This document shows positions 16,664 through 25,717 of a DNA stretch of 64,000 nucleotides, piece after piece; within the stretch, counting starts at the first letter, position 1, and each line of letters begins with the position of its first letter. The notes under the pieces are model-generated. The model saw only the letters and a program-made list of their open reading frames with translations. It was not told the DNA's origin and did not search any database. This DNA is from Clostridium folliculivorans. Its GTDB lineage: Bacteria > Bacillota > Clostridia > Clostridiales > Clostridiaceae. The position numbers were made by a program, and so were the translations under genes. The stretch lies in assembly GCF_024341905.1 (NCBI RefSeq), contig NZ_BQXY01000014.1:1-64000 (forward strand), in the 5' to 3' direction.

Positions 16664-16838
16664 TTTAAAAGACCTCTATCTATAATATATTAGTTTAATA
16701 GAAAGTACTCTATTCAACTTATATATAGTATGCGAGAAATGAAAACTTATTATTTTGTTCCTTAGAAAATTATAATAAAGCAAAACTCAGTACAGCTAAG
16801 TTTTAGTATAAGAAAAGAATATTTATTGCAAATTTAAA

Positions 16839-16931
16839 GATGCACCACTTTAAGTCGAGAACTATATTCAAACTCTCTTGAACTTGAAAGAAAAGTTTAA
16901 ATATATGAAATTTATCATAAAGTGGCGTATC
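16839..16931. repeat. Repeat family C, copy C1
   Basis: A 93-bp nested palindrome with ends GATGCACCACTTTA / TAAAGTGGCGTATC. The inner stem includes AAACTCTC...GAAAG-type pairing. It lies in a 333-bp gap between the YhhN-like and MocR-like genes that holds nothing else recognised. See the family C finding. Confidence 0.7.
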
Positions 16932-16996
16932 AATATATAATGGCTAGATACTTGCTACTGAGGATTTATTAAAAATAGAAAAGAAGTTATCTGTAT

Positions 16997-18370
16997 CTAT
17001 AATATAGTTAAGTTTTCTAAGTATTTATCATATAACGATTTTATGACGGCTTCTATTATACCAAGTCCTTTATCTATATCACTCTTGCTAACACTTGCAA
17101 TGCTGATCCTAATCCCTTTTCTATAGGACGATTCATCAAAATAAAAGAATCTTCCGGATCTTACCAATACTGAATTCTCTTTTAGTTTTTCAATTAGAGT
17201 ATCTTCGTTTATCCAATCTGGTAGCAATAAGTAAGAATAGAAGCAAAAGTTGTTTCCAGTAGGTTCAATTCCATAGTTTTTTAAAGTTCTAAAATGTTTT
17301 CTCAGAGCTATGTGTTTTTCATATAATTCCTTTGATATTGAATCAGTATGTTTCTTTAATATATTACTTCTTATATATATTTCTAAAGTAGCTTGTGATA
17401 TTAATGAAGCTGAGAAATAAGAAGAATAATAGGAAAATTGGATATGTTCCTCGAAAGTACTTAATAAGGTAGAAGGAACTACAATTAACCCTATTCTTGT
17501 CCATGGCATTATTTTTGAAAAACTTTTTAAATATATACTGTGCTTATGATCAGTGTAACAATATATTGGATCATATTTTGTATCTATTGAGATGTCTCCA
17601 AAATAGTCATCTTCAACTATATATACATCATACTTAACCGCTAATGCTGCGATTGCTTTTCGCTGCTTTTTACTAAGAGAAGTTCCTAAAGGACTATGAT
17701 TTCGAGGTATTGTATAGAAAAACTTTATATCTTCATCTTTGAAAAGTCTTTCAAGTTCTTTTATATCTAGGCCGTTTTCATTTCTCTCTATAGTAAGAAC
17801 ATCAACTTTTGAATACTTTAAAAAATCAATATAGTGCCTATAAGTAGGTTGCTCTATAAGAACCTTAGTCTTTTTATTAGGAAAAGGCATAAGGGTGAGT
17901 ATACTTAGAGTTTGTTGCACACCTAATGTTATAAATATATTTTTTATATCAACAAATATCTGAAAGTCAGACAGGTATTTGCTTAAGAGCTTCCTTAAAG
18001 ATTCTACGCCAGACATAGTATCGTTTAGAGAGGTATTATTATAAATATCAGCTGCTCTATCAAGGCAATGCTTTAAATCAGGGGTACTCATTGTTCCTAT
18101 AGTTGGATTACCTGTATCGAAATTTATTATTTTAGAGTTTTCGATGTTATTTTCTAAGTTCTTTTCTACAACGTAATAGCCACTTTGAGGGATAGAGTAG
18201 ATTACATGATTATATCTTAAAGTATCAAAAGCCTTTACTACAGTATTTTGAGAACAATTATACTTTATAGAAAGCTTTCGAATAGAAGGCATTTTTTCTC
18301 CAGATTTATATATGCCTCTATGTATGTCTTCTTCAATATCTGAAACTATTTTTTTATATATACTATTCAT
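16997..18370 (-). CDS. MocR/PdxR-type GntR regulator with aminotransferase domain
   Basis: 457 aa. N-terminal GntR winged helix (1-70: GEKMPSIRKLSIKYNCSQNTVVKAFDTLRYNHVI...SGYYV). A fold-type I aminotransferase-like domain follows: ITLGVQQTLSIL, IVEDDYFGD (Asp around 254-255) and SFSK with the PLP lysine Lys286. MocR proteins use PLP as effector and usually regulate a neighbouring metabolic gene; here the divergent neighbour is an M50 protease 200 bp away and no B6 gene is present, so the target is unclear. GGGAGGTGA precedes ATG. Confidence 0.9.
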   Translation of the reverse strand: MNSIYKKIVSDIEEDIHRGIYKSGEKMPSIRKLSIKYNCSQNTVVKAFDTLRYNHVIYSIPQSGYYVVEKNLENNIENSKIINFDTGNPTIGTMSTPDLKHCLDRAADIYNNTSLNDTMSGVESLRKLLSKYLSDFQIFVDIKNIFITLGVQQTLSILTLMPFPNKKTKVLIEQPTYRHYIDFLKYSKVDVLTIERNENGLDIKELERLFKDEDIKFFYTIPRNHSPLGTSLSKKQRKAIAALAVKYDVYIVEDDYFGDISIDTKYDPIYCYTDHKHSIYLKSFSKIMPWTRIGLIVVPSTLLSTFEEHIQFSYYSSYFSASLISQATLEIYIRSNILKKHTDSISKELYEKHIALRKHFRTLKNYGIEPTGNNFCFYSYLLLPDWINEDTLIEKLKENSVLVRSGRFFYFDESSYRKGIRISIASVSKSDIDKGLGIIEAVIKSLYDKYLENLTIL

Positions 18371-18572
18371 ATAATTTCACCTCCCGATATATCTGTATCA
18401 ATACAGTTATTTTATCATTTGTGAAAGGGTTTTGATAGACTAATATTAGTTAAAAAATTTATATGATTAATAAAGAATAAATTAATAGTTGAAGGTATAA
18501 TCCTATATGTATACTACAAAATAAAAGGTATAATAGGAAAGTATAAAAAATAGTCATTATAGGAGAATATTC

Positions 18573-19721
18573 ATGTCAAATAAGAAGTCGACAATCGATG
18601 CAGCAATTAATTTGATTTTTGGATTAGCGGTAGGTGTAGCTTTAGCATTCATATTTGTAAAGAGACAAAGTATAAAGGTATTAAACCTGCCAACAGAAAA
18701 TGTTAAACCGCATCATTGGATAGTGGTTATAATATTATTCTTTTTAGTTTTCTACATACATTTAGCATTTCATGAGCTTGGTCATCTTATAGCAGGAACT
18801 TTGGTTAGATTCAAGTTGTTTAGTTACAAAATAGGACCTTTTGGATGGTATAGAGAAAATGATGAAATAAGGTACGGAACAGAAAGAAATCTGGGCTATG
18901 GCAGCAGATGTTCTATGCTTCCAACTAGTACTGATGAAATATATTCAAAACTTGCTATATATTCTTTAGGCGGAATTATTGTAAATGTTATATTATCAGT
19001 AGTATTCTTTTTAGGATCATTATATATAGCACCAAAAGAAAATAATTTTCTTTTAAGTGCATTTTTCATATTAGGCTGGGGTGTGGGTATCTTTACAGTC
19101 TTAATAAATATTGTACCTTTTTCAAATAAGGGATTTAAAACTGATGGATTACTTGCATTAAGTGTCATTAGAAAATCATCAGATGATATGGCTCAGCTAT
19201 CTACTGTGTTAGTAAGTAATCAACTTATGGCTGGTATAAGACCTAGAGATATTAATCCAAGTTTCTTTAGTGATAACAACTATTTAGCTGACAATGATAT
19301 TTCAGGAGTTGTTATGAATTACTATAGATTTTATCATTTTTTAGATTTGGGTAACGAAGATAAAGCGATGAAGTATACAAAGCTAATTGAAGAAAATATT
19401 GAAGTTTATCCAGAACATTATAGAGCGGAGATGCTTTACAATGTATTTTATGCTTATTGCTTAATAATTAACGATATTGATAAGGCAAAGGATATATTTG
19501 AAAAGATTGAAGATAGCATTTCTCAAAATGATAGTATATCAGGATATCGTGTAAAGATGGCATATGAGCTTTACATTAATAATGATTATAAAAAGGTTAT
19601 AGAATTAGGTAGTTATGGACTAGGAGCTAAAGATAGGTATCCTGTAAGGGGAGAGGCTGTTTTTGAAGCAGATCAAATTGAAAATATGATGGCTTTAGCT
19701 AAGAAAAACTTGAATGCGTAA
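18573..19721 (+). CDS. M50-family membrane metallopeptidase (site-2 protease-like)
   Basis: 382 aa. Membrane helices near 10-30 and 50-75. The latter holds the zinc motif HELGH (67-71). Further helices lie at about 125-150 and 155-180, followed by NIVPFSNKGFKTDG, equivalent to the NxxPxxxxDG motif that supplies the third zinc ligand (Asp). The C-terminal 180 residues are helical and TPR-like (YRFYHFLDLGNEDKAMKYTK, AYCLIINDIDKAKDIFEKI), probably for binding partners in the cytoplasm. Intramembrane proteolysis of an unknown substrate is inferred. ATAGGAG precedes ATG. Its last codons overlap a family B repeat. Confidence 0.85.
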   Translation: MSNKKSTIDAAINLIFGLAVGVALAFIFVKRQSIKVLNLPTENVKPHHWIVVIILFFLVFYIHLAFHELGHLIAGTLVRFKLFSYKIGPFGWYRENDEIRYGTERNLGYGSRCSMLPTSTDEIYSKLAIYSLGGIIVNVILSVVFFLGSLYIAPKENNFLLSAFFILGWGVGIFTVLINIVPFSNKGFKTDGLLALSVIRKSSDDMAQLSTVLVSNQLMAGIRPRDINPSFFSDNNYLADNDISGVVMNYYRFYHFLDLGNEDKAMKYTKLIEENIEVYPEHYRAEMLYNVFYAYCLIINDIDKAKDIFEKIEDSISQNDSISGYRVKMAYELYINNDYKKVIELGSYGLGAKDRYPVRGEAVFEADQIENMMALAKKNLNA

Positions 19722-19783
19722 GCTCATTAAAGCGTCGGATGATTAACCAATCAATTTCAACACGGTGCTTTAACAGTACCTTA
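19716..19783 (+). repeat. Repeat family B, copy B2
   Basis: Begins inside the last codons of the M50 gene (GCGTAAGCTC includes its TAA) and runs through CATTAAAGCGTCGGATGATT and AACCAATCAATTTC. 36 bp are identical to copy B1; about 60 bp match the reverse complement of B3 (29154-29216). Insertion appears to have supplied or replaced the C-terminus of the gene. Confidence 0.75.
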
Positions 19784-19819
19784 GTTTAAATAATAATTAG
19801 ATAAATATATATGATTATG

Positions 19820-19863
19820 AAAGAAGGCTAAATAAGTATTTTACTTGCTTAGCCTTCTTTTTA
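19820..19863 (+). terminator. Rho-independent terminator
   Basis: AAAGAAGGCTAA...GTA / TAC...TTAGCCTTCTTT hairpin followed by TT. Follows the M50 gene and repeat B2. Confidence 0.8.
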
Positions 19864-19960
19864 TTAGCTAATAACTTTAAAATTCATCAACTACAGTAAT
19901 TTTGCCTATAGAAGTTTCATATGAATATCTAGAGAAGATGTGTTTATGGAGGAAAGAACA

Positions 19961-20254
19961 GTGCCAAATGAATATATTATAAGAATATTGAAATATGGTG
20001 TAATTACATTTGTTATTTTAGTAATAACTATCATTATTATTAGTTATAATTACGATGTTAAAGGCTTAGCATCAATGTCTTTAGGACAAGACTGGTATAT
20101 GGTATTTGAATTTAGGAAAAAGAATAATAGTTTTATAATAGATTTTGGTTACTTATCAGTTATTATACCTATAGTAATGGCAATAGTTTCGGACTTTGTT
20201 TTGCGTTTAGCTACAAGGAGAAGAGGCAAGCTTAGGGCGTCTAAGGTAAACTGA
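19961..20254 (+). CDS. Small two-helix membrane protein, unknown
   Basis: 97 aa from a GTG start. Membrane helices at about 9-30 and 63-83, with a basic C-terminus (RLATRRRGKLRASK) on the inside. I chose GTG at 19961 because GGAGG lies 8 nt upstream. In-frame GTG 19940 or ATG 19946 would add 5-7 residues but have weak ribosome binding sites. Family not recognised. Single gene. Confidence 0.55.
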   Translation: MPNEYIIRILKYGVITFVILVITIIIISYNYDVKGLASMSLGQDWYMVFEFRKKNNSFIIDFGYLSVIIPIVMAIVSDFVLRLATRRRGKLRASKVN

Positions 20255-20278
20255 ATAGTAACTTTATAAAAATATAAA

Positions 20279-20305
20279 CATCTCATATTATTGAAATATG
20301 AGATG
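20279..20305 (+). terminator. Hairpin downstream of the small membrane protein gene
   Basis: CATCTCATATT / AATATGAGATG-type stem (11 bp) with a short loop and no T-run. Weak terminator or mRNA end structure. Confidence 0.45.
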
Positions 20306-20495
20306 TGATTGATGGTAGAGCCTAAATTAGGTTTTAATTTATATAATAGGAATGAATCGAAAACAGGAAATAAATGTTAAAAAATGTTAATAAATTTCTT
20401 ATGTAATTAGAGTGATTTTATTATATAATTAACTTATATAAGAAATCAGGTTTTAATTAAAGCAAGATAGGTATTTATTTATAAATGGTATTATA

Positions 20496-20590
20496 GATGT
20501 AACACTTCAATCCGATATCTATTTTTAAAACTCTGCTGGGTTCTGAGCAGAGGAATTAAAAATATAAGTTTTATTATGAAGTGATATATC
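20496..20590. repeat. Repeat family C, copy C2
   Basis: Ends GATGTAACACTTCAAT / ATGAAGTGATATATC. The inner stem CTCTGCT-GGGTTCTG-AGCAGAG is flanked by TTTTTAAA/TTAAAAA pairing. Compared with C4, two inner base pairs have changed in a compensatory way while the loop GGGTTCTG is identical. Confidence 0.75.
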
Positions 20591-20664
20591 CATAGATTTT
20601 TTACGTGGGGTAGAGATGAAGAATTTATAGAATATGAGAGTTTGAGATGGGGAGTGTTTGGACG

Positions 20665-20817
20665 ATGACAAAACTAAAGGAATTGGAAGAACAATTAGTT
20701 AACTTAAAACTACAAAAGAGAAATTTGATACTTGCGGGAAAAAAGACAGATGAAGTAGATGAACTTATAAAAGCAGTAGACAAAGATATAAAAAAGGAAA
20801 AAGAGATTTCTAAATAA
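20665..20817 (+). CDS. Short coiled-coil protein (50 aa), unknown
   Basis: ATG to TAA gives 50 codons: a charged, helical peptide starting MTKLKELEEQLVNLKLQK, with heptad-like leucines up to about residue 25 and a Lys/Glu/Asp-rich second half. GGGGAG at about 20649 and GGA just before ATG could serve as ribosome binding site. A terminator hairpin follows 16 bp after the stop, which supports a real transcription unit. Its general look recalls Spo0E-like phosphatases, but the SQELD motif is absent. Confidence 0.5.
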   Translation: MTKLKELEEQLVNLKLQKRNLILAGKKTDEVDELIKAVDKDIKKEKEISK

Positions 20818-20832
20818 TAAAGAATTTTTATG

Positions 20833-20862
20833 GAAGAGCATTCATTTTGAATGCTCTTTTAT
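20833..20862 (+). terminator. Rho-independent terminator
   Basis: AAGAGCATTCA / TGAATGCTCTT hairpin with a 2-3 nt loop, then TTT. Follows the 50-aa ORF. Confidence 0.8.
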
Positions 20863-20947
20863 TATGTTGATCTAGTACATTTAGGTTCATAATTTTATGA
20901 TTAAATCATATATCATATTATGAAGTTTATGTAGTTTGGAGGAAACT

Positions 20948-22009
20948 ATGTTATATAAGTTTTTAGAAGGAGAACTTTACGGATTCATAAATGAAAAGGG
21001 TGAGATTATTGTAGAGCCTCAGTTCCTAGGTCTTTTGCCAGCGTCTGAAGGTTTTATTCCATTTTATCGAGAGGATGGCTATGGATTTATAAGATATGAT
21101 GGTAAAATATCAAAAACTTTCAATGAGTTTAGAGCATTCGAATTTTTTGGAGGAATGTCCATTATTGAAAGAGATGGACAATATGGCTTCATTAATAAAA
21201 ATTTAGATGTGATTGTTGAGCTACAATATGATGGTGTTATGAATTTTTCAGATGGATTAGCTTTAGTGGAATTGGATGGTAAGAAGGGCTATATTAATTT
21301 AAGTGGAAAAGTGCAAATACCTATTAAGTATCAGGAAGCAAGCAGCTTTAGTGAGGGGCTAGCAGTTGTAGGTGATAATGAAAAAATGGGGTATATAGAC
21401 ACTAAAGGGAATATAGTAATAAAGCCTAAATTTCATCGCTGTAGTCTTTTTAATGATGGATTAGCTGTTTTTGAAGATGGGGATAAATATGGTTATATAG
21501 ATAAGAGAGGAAATGTTATAATTCCCGCTCAATTTGATATGGCTGAGAGCTTTGTCGAAGGACTTGCTATAGTTATGAAAAATGGTAAGTTGGCTGTAAT
21601 AAACAAGCAGGGAGGATATGTTACGGGGTTCTTATTTGACTATTCATTAGAATTTAGTGAAGCAAGGTGCGCTGTAGGAATTGATAAAGGAGGGAGAGAG
21701 GTCTGGGGATATATAAATTCTTCGGGTAAACCAGCTTCTGATTTTAAATTTGAAAACGCATCTTATTATAGTGAAGGGTTAGCATCAGTACAAGAGAATA
21801 ATAAGTTTGGATATATAGATTTAAAAGGAAATTACAAGGTCAAGCCTGCATTACAGATGGCTTTTGATTTTGAATATGGACTTGGAGAGTTTCTAATGGA
21901 TGATAGAAATGGTTATATAAATAAGGACGGAAAAGTAATTTTTTACTCAAAAAACAAAGTGAATCTAGAAAAGTATACTATGGATAAGAGGGTGCTTTCT
22001 ATAATTTAA
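20948..22009 (+). CDS. WG-repeat protein
   Basis: 353 aa composed of tandem WG (KWG) repeats, about 45 residues each. The recurring unit is GYIDxxGxxVIxPxFxxAxxFxEGLAVV (for example KMGYIDTKGNIVIKPKF, KYGYIDKRGNVIIPAQF, KFGYIDLKGNYKVKPAL). About seven repeats fill the whole protein; no signal peptide or membrane helix, so probably cytoplasmic. The repeats form beta-rich solenoids thought to bind partners. No enzyme motif. GGAGG is 5 nt before ATG 20948; TTG at 20936 lies in the ribosome binding site. Confidence 0.88.
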   Translation: MLYKFLEGELYGFINEKGEIIVEPQFLGLLPASEGFIPFYREDGYGFIRYDGKISKTFNEFRAFEFFGGMSIIERDGQYGFINKNLDVIVELQYDGVMNFSDGLALVELDGKKGYINLSGKVQIPIKYQEASSFSEGLAVVGDNEKMGYIDTKGNIVIKPKFHRCSLFNDGLAVFEDGDKYGYIDKRGNVIIPAQFDMAESFVEGLAIVMKNGKLAVINKQGGYVTGFLFDYSLEFSEARCAVGIDKGGREVWGYINSSGKPASDFKFENASYYSEGLASVQENNKFGYIDLKGNYKVKPALQMAFDFEYGLGEFLMDDRNGYINKDGKVIFYSKNKVNLEKYTMDKRVLSII

Positions 22010-22029
22010 TATATCAGCTAATAAAAGAA

Positions 22030-22077
22030 CAGCTATACTATGGCAGATAAAACTCGTCATAATACAGCTGCTTTTTT
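22030..22077 (+). terminator. Rho-independent terminator
   Basis: CAGCTATACTATG / CATAATACAGCTG pair at 11 of 13 positions, then a run of T. Located between the convergent WG-repeat and fabV genes. Confidence 0.7.
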
Positions 22078-22115
22078 ATTATTTAGGAATCTATAATTCA
22101 ATTAGATATATCAAA

Positions 22116-23306
22116 CTATATTTGAATTAAATCAGGGATATCAACATTTGGATCTATATCAATATCATAATCTAATTCTTGATGGCCGAATCCAAAAAGT
22201 TTAAAGAATTCATTTCTGAAGCCTTCTATATCAGTTAATTCTCTAATGTTTTCAGAGTTTATTTTATCCCATTGAATCATTACTTCTTTTTGTACATCTT
22301 CTCTTAACTCTAAATCATCTAATCTAATCATTTCACTTTCATCAAGCTTATCACCAGAATATAATTTTGAATCCATAAGTCTATAGATTTGTTCAATACA
22401 AGACTCATCATTATTTTTTTCTTTCATTATTTTAAATAATAAAGCTATATAAAGAGGCACAACAGGAATTGCTGAGCTTGATTGAGTTACTAAAGCTTTG
22501 TTTGAAGATATATAAGCTTTTCCAGATATAGTTGAAAGATATCTGTTTAAACCTTCAGATGTTTTTTCTAGGTGCTTTTTAGCTTCACCTATAGTACCGT
22601 TTCTATATATAGGATAGGTAAGTTGTGAACCTACATATGTGTATGCCACTGTTGATGCACCTTCAGATAAAACTCCAGCTTCTGATAAAGCTTTAATCCA
22701 AAGCTCCCAATCTTCTCCACCCATAACTTTTCTTGTGCTTTCAACTTCATCTTCTGAAGCAGGAGAGATTGTTACTTCCTGTATTATATCAGTGTGGAAG
22801 TTTACCGCTTTATTTGTATAGGCCTCACCTATTGGTTTTAATGTTGATTGATAGACTTGCCCTGTAATTGGATCAGTCCTTCTTGGTGAAGCAATACTAT
22901 AGATAACTAAGTCGATTTTTCCTAAGTCATTTTTTATCAACTCAATAGCCTTTTCTTTAACATCATTAGAGAATGCATCACCGTTTATAGTTTTAGAATA
23001 AAGACCATGTTGTTTTGCTAATCTTTCAAATTCAGCAGTATTATACCAGCCTGCACTAGCTGTTCTTGTTTTAGCTGCAGGTCTTTCAAATACAACTCCT
23101 ATTGTATTTGCTTTTGCACCAAAAGCCATTGCTATTCTTGAAGCTAATCCGTAACCAGTTGAAGCTCCTAGAATAAGAACATTTTTAGGTCCAGTTATAT
23201 TTTTTTGCTTTTTTATATATTCAACTTGTTCACGTACATTTATAGCGCAACCTTCTGGATGAGCTGTTAAACATATATAATCTCTAAATTTAGGTTTAAT
23301 TATCAT
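22116..23306 (-). CDS. fabV: Trans-2-enoyl-ACP/CoA reductase (FabV/TER)
   Basis: 396 aa, the full family length. Reduces the trans-2 double bond of enoyl-ACP or enoyl-CoA with NADH: last step of fatty acid elongation, or crotonyl-CoA to butyryl-CoA. Rossmann motif GASTGYGLASR (48-58) is preceded by the family N-terminus PKFRDYICLTAHPEGC. The active site Tyr234-x8-Lys243 (YRNGTIGEAK) is the spacing that separates FabV/TER from FabI. ERPAAKTRTASAGWYN is the conserved cofactor loop. TGAGGAG precedes ATG. Single gene. Confidence 0.96.
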   Translation of the reverse strand: MIIKPKFRDYICLTAHPEGCAINVREQVEYIKKQKNITGPKNVLILGASTGYGLASRIAMAFGAKANTIGVVFERPAAKTRTASAGWYNTAEFERLAKQHGLYSKTINGDAFSNDVKEKAIELIKNDLGKIDLVIYSIASPRRTDPITGQVYQSTLKPIGEAYTNKAVNFHTDIIQEVTISPASEDEVESTRKVMGGEDWELWIKALSEAGVLSEGASTVAYTYVGSQLTYPIYRNGTIGEAKKHLEKTSEGLNRYLSTISGKAYISSNKALVTQSSSAIPVVPLYIALLFKIMKEKNNDESCIEQIYRLMDSKLYSGDKLDESEMIRLDDLELREDVQKEVMIQWDKINSENIRELTDIEGFRNEFFKLFGFGHQELDYDIDIDPNVDIPDLIQI

Positions 23307-23704
23307 ACTTAACTCCTCACGCGATATTTTATCAATAGAATATGTATTCTTAGTTTAGTTTATCATAAATTAATTTGATATTCAAAGTAATTTGTTCAAC
23401 AAAATCTTACTTGCACAGATGTAGTTCTGGCTGGGTTAATGAAACATAGGAGAAAGTATATAAAATGAAGTAGTATGTATATAGCAGTAATCTATGAATT
23501 GTAATTTTAAAACTTAAATTATTTTAATAATATAGCATTTATCTATATAGGTTGTTAATAAATAGACGAAGATATATATTAGGAATTATAGAACGTTTAT
23601 AATAGATAAAGTAACATTAAGGTTAAGATTATTAATATAATAACCTTAAAAATACATCAAGAATAGTCTTTACAACAAATATAATTTAATTGTAGGAGAA
23701 TAGG
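23307..23704. other. Divergent intergenic region, nothing recognised
   Basis: About 400 bp of AT-rich DNA between fabV (-) and the ComFB-like gene (+). It should contain both promoters, but no clear consensus, operator palindrome, RNA or repeat could be picked out. A FapR-type site was looked for and not seen. Confidence 0.4.
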
Positions 23705-23965
23705 ATGATAAAAAATTGTATGGAAGATATAGTAGAGGATTTACTTCCTGTGGTCTTAGTTAATTATGAAGGGGTATGTACTTGTAGCAGGTGTATAGAT
23801 GATATTAAGGCGATTGCGCTTAACAATTTACAGCCTCTTTATGCTGCTTCTGAAAATGGAAGGTTATACAATAAGATGAATGAAATGAAGACACAGTTTA
23901 GAATAGATGTGATAAATGAATTGACTAAAGCTATGGAAAAAGTTTGCGAGAATCCCTTTCACTAA
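23705..23965 (+). CDS. ComFB-family small protein
   Basis: 86 aa. Matches the late-competence ComFB family: NCMEDIVEDLLPVVL at the N-terminus, the cysteine cluster VCTCSRCIDDIKAIALNNLQPLY in the middle, and a helical C-terminus. ComFB was named from the Bacillus comF operon; cyanobacterial members bind cyclic di-GMP. Two diguanylate cyclases are encoded in this window (27466 and 56147), so a c-di-GMP receptor role is conceivable but not shown. Single gene, followed by repeat A3. Confidence 0.8.
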   Translation: MIKNCMEDIVEDLLPVVLVNYEGVCTCSRCIDDIKAIALNNLQPLYAASENGRLYNKMNEMKTQFRIDVINELTKAMEKVCENPFH

Positions 23966-23989
23966 AGATATATAACTATAATAAGTTTA

Positions 23990-24096
23990 GTAAAAAAATA
24001 AAGATTATTCACCTGCCAGGTTTTTCATATATACATTCGGAAAGGCAGATGCGTAAGAAATGTCGCTGAAGAAGTTTGCTTCAGCGACTTTTTTAC
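23990..24096 (+). repeat. Repeat family A, copy A3
   Basis: Best-preserved copy. First hairpin ACCTGCC...GGCAGAT with CATTCGGAAAGGCAGATGCG; second hairpin GTCGCTGAAG / CTTCAGCGAC (10 bp perfect), then TTTTTT. It directly follows the ComFB-like gene and may act as its terminator. Confidence 0.75.
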
Positions 24097-24567
24097 TGTG
24101 TAAGGAAGTACATAGCTTCAAAGCCACTGTGATTTAGATGGTTAATTTGGTTTGCTAGTTCCTTATATAGGTAAGAGAATGTAAAGCCGCCATATAAAAA
24201 TAATTGATATTAATAACGATGAAATCTATAATTACTTTATGGTTCAATACTATAAAAAAAATTATTGCGCATATTAACTTGCGATGTGTAAATTTAAAAG
24301 TTTATTAAATTAAGTTAAATATAAGAATTTACTAAGGAAATTAAATATATATTTGATATTATAATTATAGTAAGAAGTTTTTATGAATTTGTTAAGAAAT
24401 AATTCAGATTTACTTAAGAGAATTTTAATTAAATACCTTTATACTAAGTACTGTAGTTATTAAAAAGGTTTTTAGAAATAGTACTTAGATATAAAGTTTA
24501 ATTTGCAAATAAGATTTAACTTTAATATTTTCAACATTAAGTGTGAATATTAAAAGGAGTGATATAT
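24097..24567. other. Long AT-rich leader region before the glycosyltransferase gene
   Basis: 470 bp without a gene. No known riboswitch or T-box signature was seen. The final 200 bp are over 80 % A/T. Confidence 0.4.
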
Positions 24568-25665
24568 ATGAGCGGAAAGATATTAATTATTACAGCATCT
24601 ACAGGGCAAGGTCATAATTCAGTGGCTGATTCATTAAAAAATGAACTTCAAGACAAGGGGTATGAGGTTAAATGTATAGAACCTATACGAGAAAGTGCCA
24701 AGATGCTGGATAAAGTGGTATCTGGAGGATATGAGATATTAGCCACTAAAACTCCAACTTTATTTGGTATATTGTACAAAGCTAGCAATCATAGAGTTAC
24801 TAGTGTGGGATTAAACAAGATAATGGGAAGTTCTATAAAGGAAAGTACCTATGAAATAATAAAAGAATATAAACCTAGTTTAATAATATCAACTCATCCT
24901 TTGCTTGTAAGTGTAATTTCTTCTTTAAAAGATGAGGGAAAAATAGATATTCCATTTATTTCAGTGGTAACAGATTATAAGGCGCATAGTTCTTATGTAA
25001 ATTCAAAGGTAGATGGATATATAGTTGGAAGTAACTACACTAAGAGCAGTCTTTTGGAAAAAGGTGTTGATGAAAATAGGGTTCATACATATGGAATTCC
25101 TATAAAAAGAACATTTTTAAATGCAAGCAATTCATTAAAGCAAGATGATATGTTCACTATACTTCTAATGGGTGGAAGTATGGGGGTGAAGTCTATGAAA
25201 AAAGCTTTAATGAGAATAATGGATGTAGATGTACCAATAAGAGTTATAGTGGTTTGTGGAAATAACTTAATGCTTAAACAAGAACTTGAAGGTATATATG
25301 AAAGTGTTCCTTTAGATAAGCAGCTTATTATACTTGGATATACTCAAAAGATTTCGGAACTTATGGATGTTTCTGATGTTATAATAACTAAAGCTGGTGG
25401 GCTTACAATTACTGAAGCTTTAAATAAAAAGTTGCCTATAATAGTGCCTTATTATATTCCAGGACAAGAAGAAGAGAATGTGACATTTTTAGTTGGAGAA
25501 GAAGCTGCATTATATACTGAGTTAGAAAGATTAGATGAGGTTGTAAAGGAGTTGTTTAATAACCCTAAAAAGCTTGAGGCAATGAAAGAGAATATAGAAC
25601 GTATAATTAAGGACACATCTTTAGATAGTACTGTTGATTTATTGACATCTTTATTAGCAATGTAA
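24568..25665 (+). CDS. UgtP/MGDG-synthase-type diacylglycerol glycosyltransferase
   Basis: 365 aa, GT28/GT-B fold. N-terminal MGDG-synthase domain: ILIITASTGQGHNSVADSL (residues 4-22), with the acceptor-binding GQGH loop. C-terminal nucleotide-sugar domain (about 190-365): LLMGGSMG, VVCGNN, LGYTQKISELMDVSDVIITKAGGLTITEAL and PIIVPYYIPGQEEEN, the donor-binding signature. It would add glucose or galactose to diacylglycerol at the inner membrane face, giving glycolipids and lipoteichoic acid anchors. ATG 24568 has AAAGGAGTGA upstream; GTG 24559 lies within that site. Single gene. Confidence 0.9.
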   Translation: MSGKILIITASTGQGHNSVADSLKNELQDKGYEVKCIEPIRESAKMLDKVVSGGYEILATKTPTLFGILYKASNHRVTSVGLNKIMGSSIKESTYEIIKEYKPSLIISTHPLLVSVISSLKDEGKIDIPFISVVTDYKAHSSYVNSKVDGYIVGSNYTKSSLLEKGVDENRVHTYGIPIKRTFLNASNSLKQDDMFTILLMGGSMGVKSMKKALMRIMDVDVPIRVIVVCGNNLMLKQELEGIYESVPLDKQLIILGYTQKISELMDVSDVIITKAGGLTITEALNKKLPIIVPYYIPGQEEENVTFLVGEEAALYTELERLDEVVKELFNNPKKLEAMKENIERIIKDTSLDSTVDLLTSLLAM

Positions 25666-25717
25666 TATTATACTTGTTTTTTTAATGTGCAGAAAAGTGT
25701 ATAATTTTTTACCGTTT

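Noticed and set aside
20665-20817. Spo0E-family phosphatase
   Set aside because: Size and helical look fit, but the SQELD motif and its spacing are missing.
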